NCBI GenBank assembly: GCA_003518885.1
Contig: DOXU01000105.1
Location: 1-5,101, forward strand
Reading direction: 5' to 3'
Source: Oscillospiraceae bacterium
Lineage (GTDB): Bacteria; Bacillota; Clostridia; Oscillospirales; Ethanoligenentaceae
DNA length: 5,101 nucleotides
The notes under the pieces are model-generated. The model had not been told where the DNA came from and ran no database searches. It worked only from the letters and a program-made list of their open reading frames with translations. The position numbers and the translations under genes are program-made. Of the stretch, positions 1 to 5,076 are shown in pieces. Numbering within the stretch: the stretch's first letter is position 1; every line of letters begins with the position of its first letter.

Positions 1-24
1 TATGGGAAAAATAGCGAAAACAAA

Positions 25-31
25 AAGGAGG
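25..31 (+). promoter_or_regulatory. Ribosome binding site of thiD
   Basis: Perfect AAGGAGG, 12 nt before the ATG at 44. It decides the start, because the in-frame ATG at position 2 lies upstream of this site. The spacing is on the long side but acceptable. Confidence 0.8.
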
Positions 32-43
32 ATTGCTTACCTA

Positions 44-844
44 ATGAAACATGTACTCACAATAGCGGGTTCAGATTCCTGTGGCGGAGCAGGAATTCAG
101 GCAGATCTCAAGACTTTTTCTGCTTTGGGGACCTATGGCATGAGTGTCATTACGGCCATTACAGCACAGAATACCCAAGGGGTTGTGGATGTGCGGGAGA
201 TGGATGAACAGATCATTGCCGAGCAAATTGCCTGTTTGTATGAAGACATCCCCATTGATGCGGTTAAGATTGGCATGGTTTCCAATGCCAAGATCGCCAA
301 GACAATTGCGGCTTGCTTAAGCAAAGTCAAAGAGACCAATATTGTCCTGGACCCGGTCATGATTTCCAAAAGTGGCGCGGTACTTATTCAACCAGAGGCA
401 CAAAAAGCCTTGGTAGATTCGTTGTTTCCGTTGGCGCGTATCATCACGCCCAATCGGTATGAGGCGGCTGCCTTGACGGGAATGCCCGTAGAGACAGTAG
501 CACAAATGGAGAAGGCGGCCACCAAAATGGTAGAAATGGGCGCCAAAAGCGTCGTCATCAAAGGGGGGCATGCGCACGGGGATTCCATTGATGTCTTTTA
601 TGATGGACAAACTGTTTCCTATTATACAGGGGCCTGGATCGATACGGAGAACACACATGGGACGGGTTGCACCTTTTCTTCGGCCATTGCGGCACTCCTT
701 GCGAAGGGGGATGAACTTTCCCGCGCCCTGCAGGAGGCAAAGGCTTATCTGAATATGGCCATTGCCCATGCGTTGCCTATCGGCAAGGGTTTTGGGCCCA
801 CCAACCATTTTTACGCCCTTTATAAAAAAGCAGGGCAGGCATAG
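44..844 (+). CDS. thiD: Hydroxymethylpyrimidine/phosphomethylpyrimidine kinase ThiD
   Basis: Cytosolic ribokinase-fold kinase that phosphorylates 4-amino-5-hydroxymethyl-2-methylpyrimidine (HMP) and then HMP-phosphate to HMP-PP, the pyrimidine half of thiamin. The 266-aa product has the usual ThiD length. Visible signatures are the N-terminal AGSDSCGGAGIQAD (residues 8-21), KIGMVSNA with Met78 in the substrate pocket, and the anion-hole/catalytic HGTGC motif at 205-209 with Cys209 (Cys213 in the Salmonella enzyme, from memory). I chose the ATG at 44 because AAGGAGG lies 12 nt upstream and the protein then starts MKHVLTIAGSD, as in the family; an in-frame ATG at 2 would add 14 residues without homology or RBS. 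The downstream permease cytX supplies its substrate. Some Bacillota enzymes of this subfamily also phosphorylate pyridoxal (PdxK-like), and sequence reading cannot exclude this. Confidence 0.95.
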   Translation: MKHVLTIAGSDSCGGAGIQADLKTFSALGTYGMSVITAITAQNTQGVVDVREMDEQIIAEQIACLYEDIPIDAVKIGMVSNAKIAKTIAACLSKVKETNIVLDPVMISKSGAVLIQPEAQKALVDSLFPLARIITPNRYEAAALTGMPVETVAQMEKAATKMVEMGAKSVVIKGGHAHGDSIDVFYDGQTVSYYTGAWIDTENTHGTGCTFSSAIAALLAKGDELSRALQEAKAYLNMAIAHALPIGKGFGPTNHFYALYKKAGQA

Positions 845-849
845 CTGGA

Positions 850-967
850 TTTAAGCCTCTCTGGCATTTTGCCTGCGAGGAGTTTCAGCCTGAAGTCTAA
901 AACTGGCCTGCGCCTAGTTGTCCGTCTTCCAGCGCGCGGTTTTCCCGTTTTTACTTTGCTGCCTTGG
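850..967 (+). repeat. Tandem 118-bp repeat, unit 1
   Basis: Begins TTTAAGCC six bases after the thiD stop codon. It matches 984-1101 at 109 of 118 positions without any gap (offset 134). Inside is a hairpin: CCTC (856-859) pairs with GAGG (877-880), and GGCA (863-866) with TGCC (870-873) around a TTT loop, separated by a 3x3 internal loop. The second half carries a CCCGTTTTTACTTTGCTG tract. No open frame runs through it. Confidence 0.9.
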
Positions 968-986
968 CCACGCATCGCGTGGTTTT
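968..986 (+). terminator. Triloop hairpin with T tail between the repeat units
   Basis: CCACGC (968-973), loop ATC, GCGTGG (977-982), then TTTT (983-986). This is a perfect 6-bp GC-rich stem with a 3-nt loop, shaped like a short intrinsic terminator. It is the first such element after thiD, about 125 bp past the stop, and could end thiD transcripts. The T tract is short, so efficiency is uncertain. The T tail is also the start of repeat unit 2. Confidence 0.55.
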
Positions 987-1101
987 AAGCCTCTCCGGCA
1001 TTTTGCCTGCGAGGAGTCTCAGCCTGAAGCCTAAAACCGGGCTGCGTCTAGTTGTCCGTCTTCCAGTGCGCGGATTTCCCGTTTTTACTTTGCTGCTTTG
1101 G
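984..1101 (+). repeat. Tandem 118-bp repeat, unit 2
   Basis: Second copy of the 850-967 unit with nine substitutions and no gaps. Its internal hairpin is intact: CCTC (990-993) with GAGG (1011-1014), and GGCA (997-1000) with TGCC (1004-1007). Its first eight bases TTTAAGCC (984-991) are matched by the inverse GGCTTAAA at 1101-1108, so this unit, unlike unit 1, is bounded by an inverted repeat. Confidence 0.9.
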
Positions 1102-1109
1102 GCTTAAAC

Positions 1110-1124
1110 CCGGACTGCGTCCGG
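1110..1124. repeat. Triloop hairpin in inverse orientation, abutting the cytX -35 box
   Basis: CCGGAC (1110-1115), loop TGC, GTCCGG (1119-1124). Read on the minus strand it becomes CCGGAC GCA GTCCGG followed by GTTTAAGCC, the same order as the hairpin plus TTTTARGCC module at 968-991 and 3635-3658. Its core CGGACTGCGTCCG is the exact reverse complement of 3636-3648. The next base, 1125, begins the predicted -35 hexamer. Confidence 0.7.
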
Positions 1125-1153
1125 TGGACATAAAAAGAGAAAAAAGATAGAAT
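1125..1153 (+). promoter_or_regulatory. Predicted sigma-A promoter of cytX-ugd
   Basis: TGGACA (1125-1130), a 17-bp spacer and TAGAAT (1148-1153). Each hexamer matches the TTGACA/TATAAT consensus at five of six positions and the spacing is ideal. Transcription would start near 1160, leaving a leader of only about 33 nt before the ATG at 1193, too short for a riboswitch. The -35 box directly follows the hairpin at 1110-1124, so the repeat may affect promoter access. Confidence 0.6.
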
Positions 1154-1192
1154 GAAAGAAGTAGGTGTTTTTCTTTGGAGAATGAAAACAAA

Positions 1193-2377
1193 ATGAAGAC
1201 AAGTGGCTTGTTCCTTTTGTGGGCAGACGCGGCCATTTCGCTGGCCGAGATTATGACAGGAAGCCTGATTGGGCCGCTCGGTTTGGGAAAAGGGATCGCC
1301 GTCATTATCATTGGGCATGTCATTGGCTGTTTAATTTTGGCCGCGACCGGTCTGATTGGGTATCAAAAAAAGACGTCGGCCTTGCAGTCAAGTCGATTTG
1401 CCTTTGGGCGGTTTGGTTCCTATCTTATTTCCATTTTGAATATTGTGCAGTTGATCGGTTGGACTTCGGTCATGCTCATCCAGTGTTCCAGCTCTGTTTC
1501 GGACATTTTCGATCAAAAGTCCGGTTCTGTGTGTATTTTGACCGTCATTGGCCTGGGCATCTTGGTTGCGGTTTGGGTCTTGTTTGCTAGTAAAGGCTTC
1601 CAACATATCAATAATATTGCCGTTATTTTGTTGGTTGCCCTTAGTTTGGTCATTCTCATCATGATGATTCATAACCATCAAGGCGCGTTGACAAAAGTTG
1701 CTGGCCCTCTTTCTTTTGGGGCTGCCTTGGAATTTAGTATTGCCATGCCACTTTCTTGGTTGCCGCTCATATCCGATTATACAATGAACGCCAAAAGTGG
1801 AAAAGGTGCCTTTTGGGGCAGTTTGATCGGGTATTTTGCCGGAAGTGCTTTCATGTATTTTATTGGCTTGGCCGCAAGCCTGTTTACCAATGCTGCTGAT
1901 TTTACCGGTGTGCTGGTGCAGTTGGGCGTTGGCGTTGTTGGCCTTGTGGTCGTGGTTTTGGCTACTGTCACCACAACGTATTTGGATGTGTATTCTGCAG
2001 CCATGTCGGTTTTAAATATTGCCCCCAAATTGTCCAAACAGTTGTTAATTATCCTGGTCAGTGGCGTGGGAACCGTGGTGGCCATCTTTTTCCCTATGGA
2101 TCATTACCAAACCTTTTTGTATGCCATTGATTCGGTTTTTGCCCCTGTTTTTGCCGTTGTGTTGACTGATTATTTCTTGTTAAAAGGGGATCATTCGCAT
2201 TCCGTACTCAATTGGCGGGCGTTAGTTTCGGCAGCGGTTGGCACAGCCGTTTATTATGTGTTTATTCAGCTTGATTTGCCTATTGGTTCGACTATCCCCA
2301 GTATGATCATTGCGTTTGTACTTTATTTGGTTTTACATGCTCTTTTTGAAAGGAAACCCAAAGCCTTAACAGAATGA
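1193..2377 (+). CDS. cytX: Putative hydroxymethylpyrimidine transporter CytX (NCS1 permease)
   Basis: Integral membrane permease of the NCS1 (cytosine/purine/thiamin-precursor) family, CytX branch, predicted to import HMP for thiamin salvage. The 394-aa product is almost wholly hydrophobic, with about 12 membrane segments. Recognisable stretches are [16 protein letters not shown] (8-23), the glycine-rich GPLGLGKG turn (27-34), and [10 protein letters not shown] (188-197), a conserved NCS1 loop. I chose the ATG at 1193, with GGAG at 1177-1180 upstream and a start [10 protein letters not shown] that enters the first helix at once. An in-frame TTG at 1175 would add six polar residues and cannot be excluded. 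thiD upstream encodes the kinase for the imported substrate, which supports HMP over cytosine. ugd follows after 22 bp. The specificity is a family inference; no transport residue proves it. Confidence 0.88.
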   Translation: MKTSGLFLLWADAAISLAEIMTGSLIGPLGLGKGIAVIIIGHVIGCLILAATGLIGYQKKTSALQSSRFAFGRFGSYLISILNIVQLIGWTSVMLIQCSSSVSDIFDQKSGSVCILTVIGLGILVAVWVLFASKGFQHINNIAVILLVALSLVILIMMIHNHQGALTKVAGPLSFGAALEFSIAMPLSWLPLISDYTMNAKSGKGAFWGSLIGYFAGSAFMYFIGLAASLFTNAADFTGVLVQLGVGVVGLVVVVLATVTTTYLDVYSAAMSVLNIAPKLSKQLLIILVSGVGTVVAIFFPMDHYQTFLYAIDSVFAPVFAVVLTDYFLLKGDHSHSVLNWRALVSAAVGTAVYYVFIQLDLPIGSTIPSMIIAFVLYLVLHALFERKPKALTE

Positions 2378-2386
2378 GCCAAAAAG

Positions 2387-2392
2387 AAAGGA
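2387..2392 (+). promoter_or_regulatory. Ribosome binding site of ugd
   Basis: AAAGGA, 7 nt before the ATG at 2400, inside the 22-bp cytX-ugd gap. No promoter or terminator fits in the gap, which argues for co-transcription. Confidence 0.65.
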
Positions 2393-2399
2393 TGACTTT

Positions 2400-3635
2400 A
2401 TGCAACAGACAAAGAGAAAAGTAAAAATAGCGGTAGCAGGTACCGGATACGTCGGCTTGTCTGTTGCCATCATTCTGGCACAGCATCACACCGTAACAGC
2501 GGTTGATATTTTGCCAGAAAAGGTGCACCTTATCCAGCAGAGAAAGTCACCCATTTTGGATAAAGAAATTGAGGAATACTTGGCCCATCGACCGCTTGAT
2601 TTGACGGCAACGACCGATTGGCGAGCGGCTTATCAAGAGGCGGATTTTGTGGTCATTAGTACCCCAACCAATTATGACCCAGCGAAAAACTATTTTGATA
2701 CCCGTTCGGTCGAGACGGTGATCCAACAGGTTAAGCAGGTAAACCCGCATGCCGTGTTGGTGATTAAATCGACGGTGCCAGTGGGGTATACGGCGCATAT
2801 TCGAGAAAAGTTGGCCTATCCGTCTATTTTGTTCAGCCCTGAATTTTTGCGAGAAGGGCATGCTTTGTATGATAATTTGTATCCCAGTCGCATTATTGTG
2901 GGGGTGTCGGACCCGGCGTTAGAAGAGGCGGCGCATACCTTTGCTCATTTGTTGACAGAGGGGGCCATCAAGTCTGACATTCCGGTTTTGTCCATGCAGA
3001 CAACCGAGGCTGAGGCGGTCAAGTTGTTTGCCAATACCTATTTGGCTTTGCGCATTTCCTTTTTTAATGAATTGGATACCTATGCAGAGGTGCATGGCTT
3101 AAGCACCCAGCAAATTATTGAAGGGATCGGGTTAGATCCACGGATTGGGCAGCATTATAATAACCCATCGTTTGGATATGGAGGGTATTGTTTGCCCAAA
3201 GATACCAAGCAGTTGTTGGCAAATTATCAAGATGTGCCCGAAAACATCATCGAGGCCATTGTCGAAGCTAACCGTACGCGCAAAGATTTTATTGCCGATC
3301 GCGTTTTAGAGAAGGCGGGGTATCAAGCGGAGGATGGTTCGCAAAAGAATGCCGTAACCATTGGCATTTATCGGCTGACCATGAAAACCAAGAGTGATAA
3401 TTTCCGAGAAAGTAGCATTCAAGGGGTCATGCAACGGCTGAAGGCCAAGGGAGCCAAAATCTTAATTTATGAGCCTGCCTTGCAAGAAGAGACGGCATTT
3501 TTCGGTAGCGAGGTGGAACATGATTTCCAAATGTTCAAGCATCGTTGCGCCGTTATTGTCGCCAACCGGTATGATGCGGTTTTGGACGATGTGCGGGACA
3601 AGGTCTATACACGGGATCTTTACCGTCGCGACTAA
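2400..3635 (+). CDS. ugd: UDP-glucose 6-dehydrogenase (Ugd/HasB type)
   Basis: Cytosolic enzyme that oxidises UDP-glucose to UDP-glucuronate with two NAD+, feeding capsule, teichuronic-acid or other surface glycan synthesis. The 411-aa length fits the short bacterial class (E. coli Ugd, streptococcal HasB). Domains in order: N-terminal Rossmann fold with GTGYVG (14-19), KSTVPVG around Thr125, SPEFLREG with Glu148 and Glu152, the central helical part with KLFAN (Lys208, Asn212), then [14 protein letters not shown] (258-271) with catalytic Cys264 and Asp268, and a C-terminal UDP-binding fold ending near 400. All catalytic residues known from the family are present. The [17 protein letters not shown] pattern favours UDP-glucose over UDP-ManNAc or GDP-mannose dehydrogenases. 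It follows cytX by 22 bp and a hairpin terminator begins on its stop codon. No polysaccharide genes are visible nearby. Confidence 0.92.
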   Translation: MQQTKRKVKIAVAGTGYVGLSVAIILAQHHTVTAVDILPEKVHLIQQRKSPILDKEIEEYLAHRPLDLTATTDWRAAYQEADFVVISTPTNYDPAKNYFDTRSVETVIQQVKQVNPHAVLVIKSTVPVGYTAHIREKLAYPSILFSPEFLREGHALYDNLYPSRIIVGVSDPALEEAAHTFAHLLTEGAIKSDIPVLSMQTTEAEAVKLFANTYLALRISFFNELDTYAEVHGLSTQQIIEGIGLDPRIGQHYNNPSFGYGGYCLPKDTKQLLANYQDVPENIIEAIVEANRTRKDFIADRVLEKAGYQAEDGSQKNAVTIGIYRLTMKTKSDNFRESSIQGVMQRLKAKGAKILIYEPALQEETAFFGSEVEHDFQMFKHRCAVIVANRYDAVLDDVRDKVYTRDLYRRD

Positions 3636-3653
3636 CGGACGCAGTCCGTTTTT
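3635..3653 (+). terminator. Intrinsic terminator overlapping the ugd stop codon
   Basis: ACGGAC (3635-3640), loop GCA, GTCCGT (3644-3649), then TTTT (3650-3653). The perfect 6-bp stem starts on the last base of the TAA stop. It has the same geometry (6-bp stem, 3-nt loop, T tail) as 968-986 and is followed by the same TTTTARGCC sequence. Confidence 0.65.
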
Positions 3654-3683
3654 AGGCCCCTTCGGCATTCTGTGCCTCCGGGG
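3650..3683 (+). repeat. Diverged partial copy of the thiD-cytX repeat
   Basis: TTTTAGGCC and the following bases align with the start of unit 2 (983-1014) with one 2-nt gap. The same hairpin forms: CCCC (3657-3660) with GGGG (3680-3683), and GGCA (3664-3667) with TGCC (3673-3676), again with a 3x3 internal loop. The outer stem differs from unit 2 by a paired T-A to C-G change. The 2-nt gap falls in the terminal loop. Confidence 0.6.
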
Positions 3684-3706
3684 AACTGTCCAGTAACCAT
3701 TGTAGA

Positions 3707-3741
3707 AAAAAGCCCACCACACATTGTGTGATGGGCTTTTT
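3707..3741. terminator. Bidirectional intrinsic terminator
   Basis: AAAAAGCCCA pairs with TGGGCTTTTT (3707-3716 with 3732-3741). After one C/A mismatch, CACAC (3718-3722) pairs with GTGTG (3726-3730) around loop ATT. T tracts exist on both strands, so it can stop ugd transcripts going right and those of the minus-strand gene going left. It is the strongest terminator between the convergent genes. Confidence 0.9.
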
Positions 3742-3766
3742 ATTATATTAGCTTATTATGGTAAGC
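3734..3766 (+). repeat. 33-bp repeat A, copy 1
   Basis: Starts in the 3' arm of the bidirectional terminator (GGC TTTTT) and runs through its T tail to GGTAAGC. Identical over all 33 bp to 3862-3894. It contains a small dyad, GCTTA (3751-3755) with TAAGC (3762-3766). Confidence 0.9.
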
Positions 3767-3815
3767 ACAAAACGAAGAAACAACCCAGTAAGATATAGTT
3801 CGGTAGAATTCCCCC

Positions 3816-3860
3816 CGCAGGCGGAACGCCGTAGGGACTTGTCGGCGCGGACTCCGCGCC
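3816..3860 (+). repeat. Hairpin repeat B, copy 1
   Basis: Starts CGCAGGCGGAACGCCGTAG, identical over 19 bp to 3934-3952, with further similarity to the end (seven mismatches over the first 44 bp). Two triloop hairpins lie inside: GGCG GAA CGCC (3820-3830), and GGCGCGG ACT CCGCGCC (3844-3860), a perfect 7-bp stem. The second is followed by AGGCTTTTT, so with repeat A it resembles a rightward terminator. Confidence 0.8.
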
Positions 3861-3869
3861 AGGCTTTTT
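3844..3869 (+). terminator. Terminator-like hairpin with T tail
   Basis: A 7-bp GC stem with a 3-nt loop (3844-3860), four bases, then TTTTT (3865-3869). The offset of the T tract weakens it as a terminator. No rightward gene needs it, so it may be a by-product of the repeat array. Confidence 0.35.
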
Positions 3870-3894
3870 ATTATATTAGCTTATTATGGTAAGC
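3862..3894 (+). repeat. 33-bp repeat A, copy 2
   Basis: Exact copy of 3734-3766, at an offset of 128 bp. Here it follows the stem of repeat B instead of the GCCCA/TGGGC terminator stem, so the T-tail segment is shared by two different hairpins. Confidence 0.9.
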
Positions 3895-3933
3895 CCTTTC
3901 AAGACCTGTCGTTTTAGGAGTCGTGCCTATCCA

Positions 3934-3980
3934 CGCAGGCGGAACGCCGTAGTGGCTTGCCTGCGCGGGCACCGCGCTGG
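3934..3980 (+). repeat. Hairpin repeat B, copy 2
   Basis: Shares 19 exact bases with 3816-3834 and then the same hairpin plan. GGCG GAA CGCC lies at 3938-3948. The second hairpin is GCGCGG GCA CCGCGC (3963-3977), extended past a T/T mismatch by CC (3960-3961) with GG (3979-3980). TTTTT follows, in a context like the start of repeat A. The stop codon of the minus-strand gene (3984-3986) lies in this T tract. Confidence 0.8.
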
Positions 3981-3983
3981 TTT

Positions 3984-4817
3984 TTATTCATCTGTGTCCG
4001 TATCGGATGCGTCTATTTCGGTATAAAGATCAACAAAAGCGCCGCCGGAGGAGAGGGGTGTGACGCCGAACCAGTAGCTGATCACGTCTCCGTTCATATC
4101 ATTGGAAATTTTCTTTTTCGGATCCACTGTTGTGCGAACGCCCAATTTTTCCAGGGTGTTTTCTACTTTTGCATTTGGTGTGAACACATGGACCATGGCT
4201 TGTGCGGCCTTGTAAAATTCAGGGTCTACCTTTCCGTTTTTGTCCGTGTCCGCATAAAGGCTGGTCCGATCAAAGGAACCCTCATCATCATCGGAATAAA
4301 GGGCAATGGCGATTCCTTTGCCAAAGGAGAACGTCCAGGTCACGCTAAAATCGTCCTCTTCGTCTTGGCTGTCGCTTGCCTCCTCTTTGGTGGGATTGCC
4401 TAATTTTTTCCCTAAAGTAGCGGCGTTGTAGGCTTTTTTAAAGGCCGCAACTGTGCTGGGAGTTTCGGTTGCCGTCCCCCCTTTGGGGGCAGAATAGCTG
4501 GAAAGCGTGTAAGAGTGTCGAATAGGTTGGTCGGCTGTATTTTGAACGCCCAAAACAATGCAAATTGCCACAATGCCGGCCACAATAGAGAGGACGGAGA
4601 TGACTTTTGCTTTTCGTTCAGGTTGCGCATTAGAAAAAGGAATGCCACATTTTTGACAGGTGGTCCGCCCAAATGGGTTTCTGTGACCGCATTCTCCGCA
4701 TATTTTTCCTGCATGGCGTCCCTTTTGGAGGTCTTGCCGGGTTTGTGCATGCTGTGGTTTTCGTACATTTTGTCGATTCCGCGGGTTCCGTGTATTTTGG
4801 GGATTCCGTGTACTCAA
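3984..4817 (-). CDS. Zinc-ribbon single-pass membrane protein of unknown function
   Basis: I do not recognise this 277-aa protein. From the N-terminus it has a basic, probably disordered segment (1-38) with a six-residue repeat TRNPQN/TRNPRN (3-14), a zinc ribbon C40-x2-C43-x10-C54-x2-C57, one membrane helix (about 72-91), then an acidic domain of about 185 residues. KAKV before the helix suggests the ribbon is cytosolic and the acidic part outside. The acidic part has clusters SDSQDEEDD and DDDEG, and an EF-hand-like loop DTDKNGKVDPEF at 190-201 that lacks the usual acidic residue at loop position 12. I chose the TTG start at 4817 for its AAAGGAG 6 nt upstream; in-frame ATGs at 4859 and 4877 have no RBS and would add 14 or 20 residues. 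Zinc-ribbon/helix/exported-domain layouts are common in Bacillota, often uncharacterised. It converges on ugd. Confidence 0.75.
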   Translation of the reverse strand: MSTRNPQNTRNPRNRQNVRKPQHAQTRQDLQKGRHAGKICGECGHRNPFGRTTCQKCGIPFSNAQPERKAKVISVLSIVAGIVAICIVLGVQNTADQPIRHSYTLSSYSAPKGGTATETPSTVAAFKKAYNAATLGKKLGNPTKEEASDSQDEEDDFSVTWTFSFGKGIAIALYSDDDEGSFDRTSLYADTDKNGKVDPEFYKAAQAMVHVFTPNAKVENTLEKLGVRTTVDPKKKISNDMNGDVISYWFGVTPLSSGGAFVDLYTEIDASDTDTDE

Positions 4818-4823
4818 AGTGTT

Positions 4824-4830
4824 CTCCTTT
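4824..4830 (-). promoter_or_regulatory. Ribosome binding site selecting a TTG start
   Basis: On the minus strand, AAAGGAG followed by a 6-nt spacer (AACACT) and TTG at 4817-4815. Both upstream in-frame ATGs (4877, 4859) are preceded by AT-rich sequence without any Shine-Dalgarno match. Confidence 0.65.
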
Positions 4831-4861
4831 TCACCATGGGTATTCTCTTTCTCATTCATTT

Positions 4862-4890
4862 TGTATAATGTTACCATGTTTTGGCGGGAA
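4862..4890 (-). promoter_or_regulatory. Weak promoter candidate for the zinc-ribbon gene
   Basis: On the minus strand, TTCCCG (4890-4885), a 17-bp spacer and TATACA (4867-4862). The -10 box is good (five of six) but the -35 box matches only three of six. A start near 4855 would lie downstream of both ATG candidates, in agreement with the TTG start at 4817 and a leader of about 38 nt. Confidence 0.3.
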
Positions 4891-5004
4891 AAAGAAGAGC
4901 AATACGGTAAAAAGAGTGGATAAGCACCCTAATATCATGTATTTTCCCATGTAAAAGGAAAAACCTAGGATCAATACAAAAAATAGGATGTCTTGTGCGA
5001 CCAA

Positions 5005-5026
5005 CCCCCATCACAAACTGTGGGGG
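5005..5026. repeat. Small inverted repeat CCCCCA/TGGGGG
   Basis: CCCCCA (5005-5010) pairs with TGGGGG (5021-5026) around a 10-nt loop, directly next to the long hairpin at 5027. It has no T tail of its own. Its role is unknown. Confidence 0.5.
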
Positions 5027-5076
5027 AAAATCAAAAGAGAGTACGCCTGTGTGGTGGCGTACTCTCTTTTGATTTT
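5027..5076. terminator. Long perfect inverted repeat, probable bidirectional terminator
   Basis: The 21-base arms 5027-5047 and 5056-5076 are perfectly complementary around loop TGTGTGGT. The left arm begins AAAATCAAAAGAGAG and the right arm ends in a T tract (5073-5078). Both strands therefore carry a T-rich 3' side. It most likely ends a leftward gene beyond the right edge, as the gene to its left is transcribed away from it. Confidence 0.75.

Larger units (their letters stand above)
845..1192. other. Gene-free spacer thiD-cytX with repeats, hairpins and promoter
   Basis: This 348-bp stretch has no convincing reading frame on either strand. It holds two tandem 118-bp repeat units, a hairpin with a T tail between them, an oppositely oriented hairpin after the second unit, and the cytX promoter with its leader. 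A 26-bp stretch at 1102-1127 resembles the middle of the repeat (1029-1054) at 20 of 26 positions without gaps, so a third, partial unit abuts the promoter. No TPP riboswitch core is recognisable. Confidence 0.75.
3636..3983. other. Gene-free spacer ugd / zinc-ribbon gene
   Basis: A 348-bp stretch between convergent genes, with no supported reading frame. It contains, in order: the ugd terminator, a diverged repeat copy, a bidirectional terminator, and an A-B-A-B array of a 33-bp exact repeat (A) and a roughly 44-bp hairpin repeat (B). Only the two inter-repeat segments, 3767-3815 and 3895-3933, are unexplained. Confidence 0.75.

Noticed and set aside
1..14. Possible 3' end of an upstream gene (frame ending at TAG 12-14)
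   Set aside because: Only three sense codons are in the window, too few to support a gene.
1015..1026. CTGAGA on the minus strand of repeat unit 2, a TPP-riboswitch core motif
   Set aside because: It reads away from cytX, the partner core ACCTGATC is missing, and unit 1 has CTGAAA at the same place, so the motif is not conserved between copies.
3734..3766. Possible dif/Xer recombination site in repeat A, from a TTATGGTAAGC half resembling the XerD arm
   Set aside because: The other 11-bp arm does not resemble a XerC site, and two exact copies 128 bp apart in terminator tails fit a repeat better.
3816..3952. Repeats B considered as CRISPR repeats
   Set aside because: There are only two imperfect copies, the spacing is filled by another repeat, and the dyads are terminator-like. 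No cas gene is present.
4864..4923. Plus-strand TATAAT (4864-4869) with a 15-codon frame from ATG 4876
   Set aside because: There is no -35 match at 16-18 bp, no RBS, and the frame is very short. TATAAT is the complement of the AT-rich stretch before the minus-strand gene.
4673..4954. Plus-strand open frame of 93 codons opposite the zinc-ribbon gene
   Set aside because: It is rich in Phe, Cys, Val and His as expected for an antisense shadow, has no RBS, and the minus frame has a clear zinc ribbon and membrane helix.
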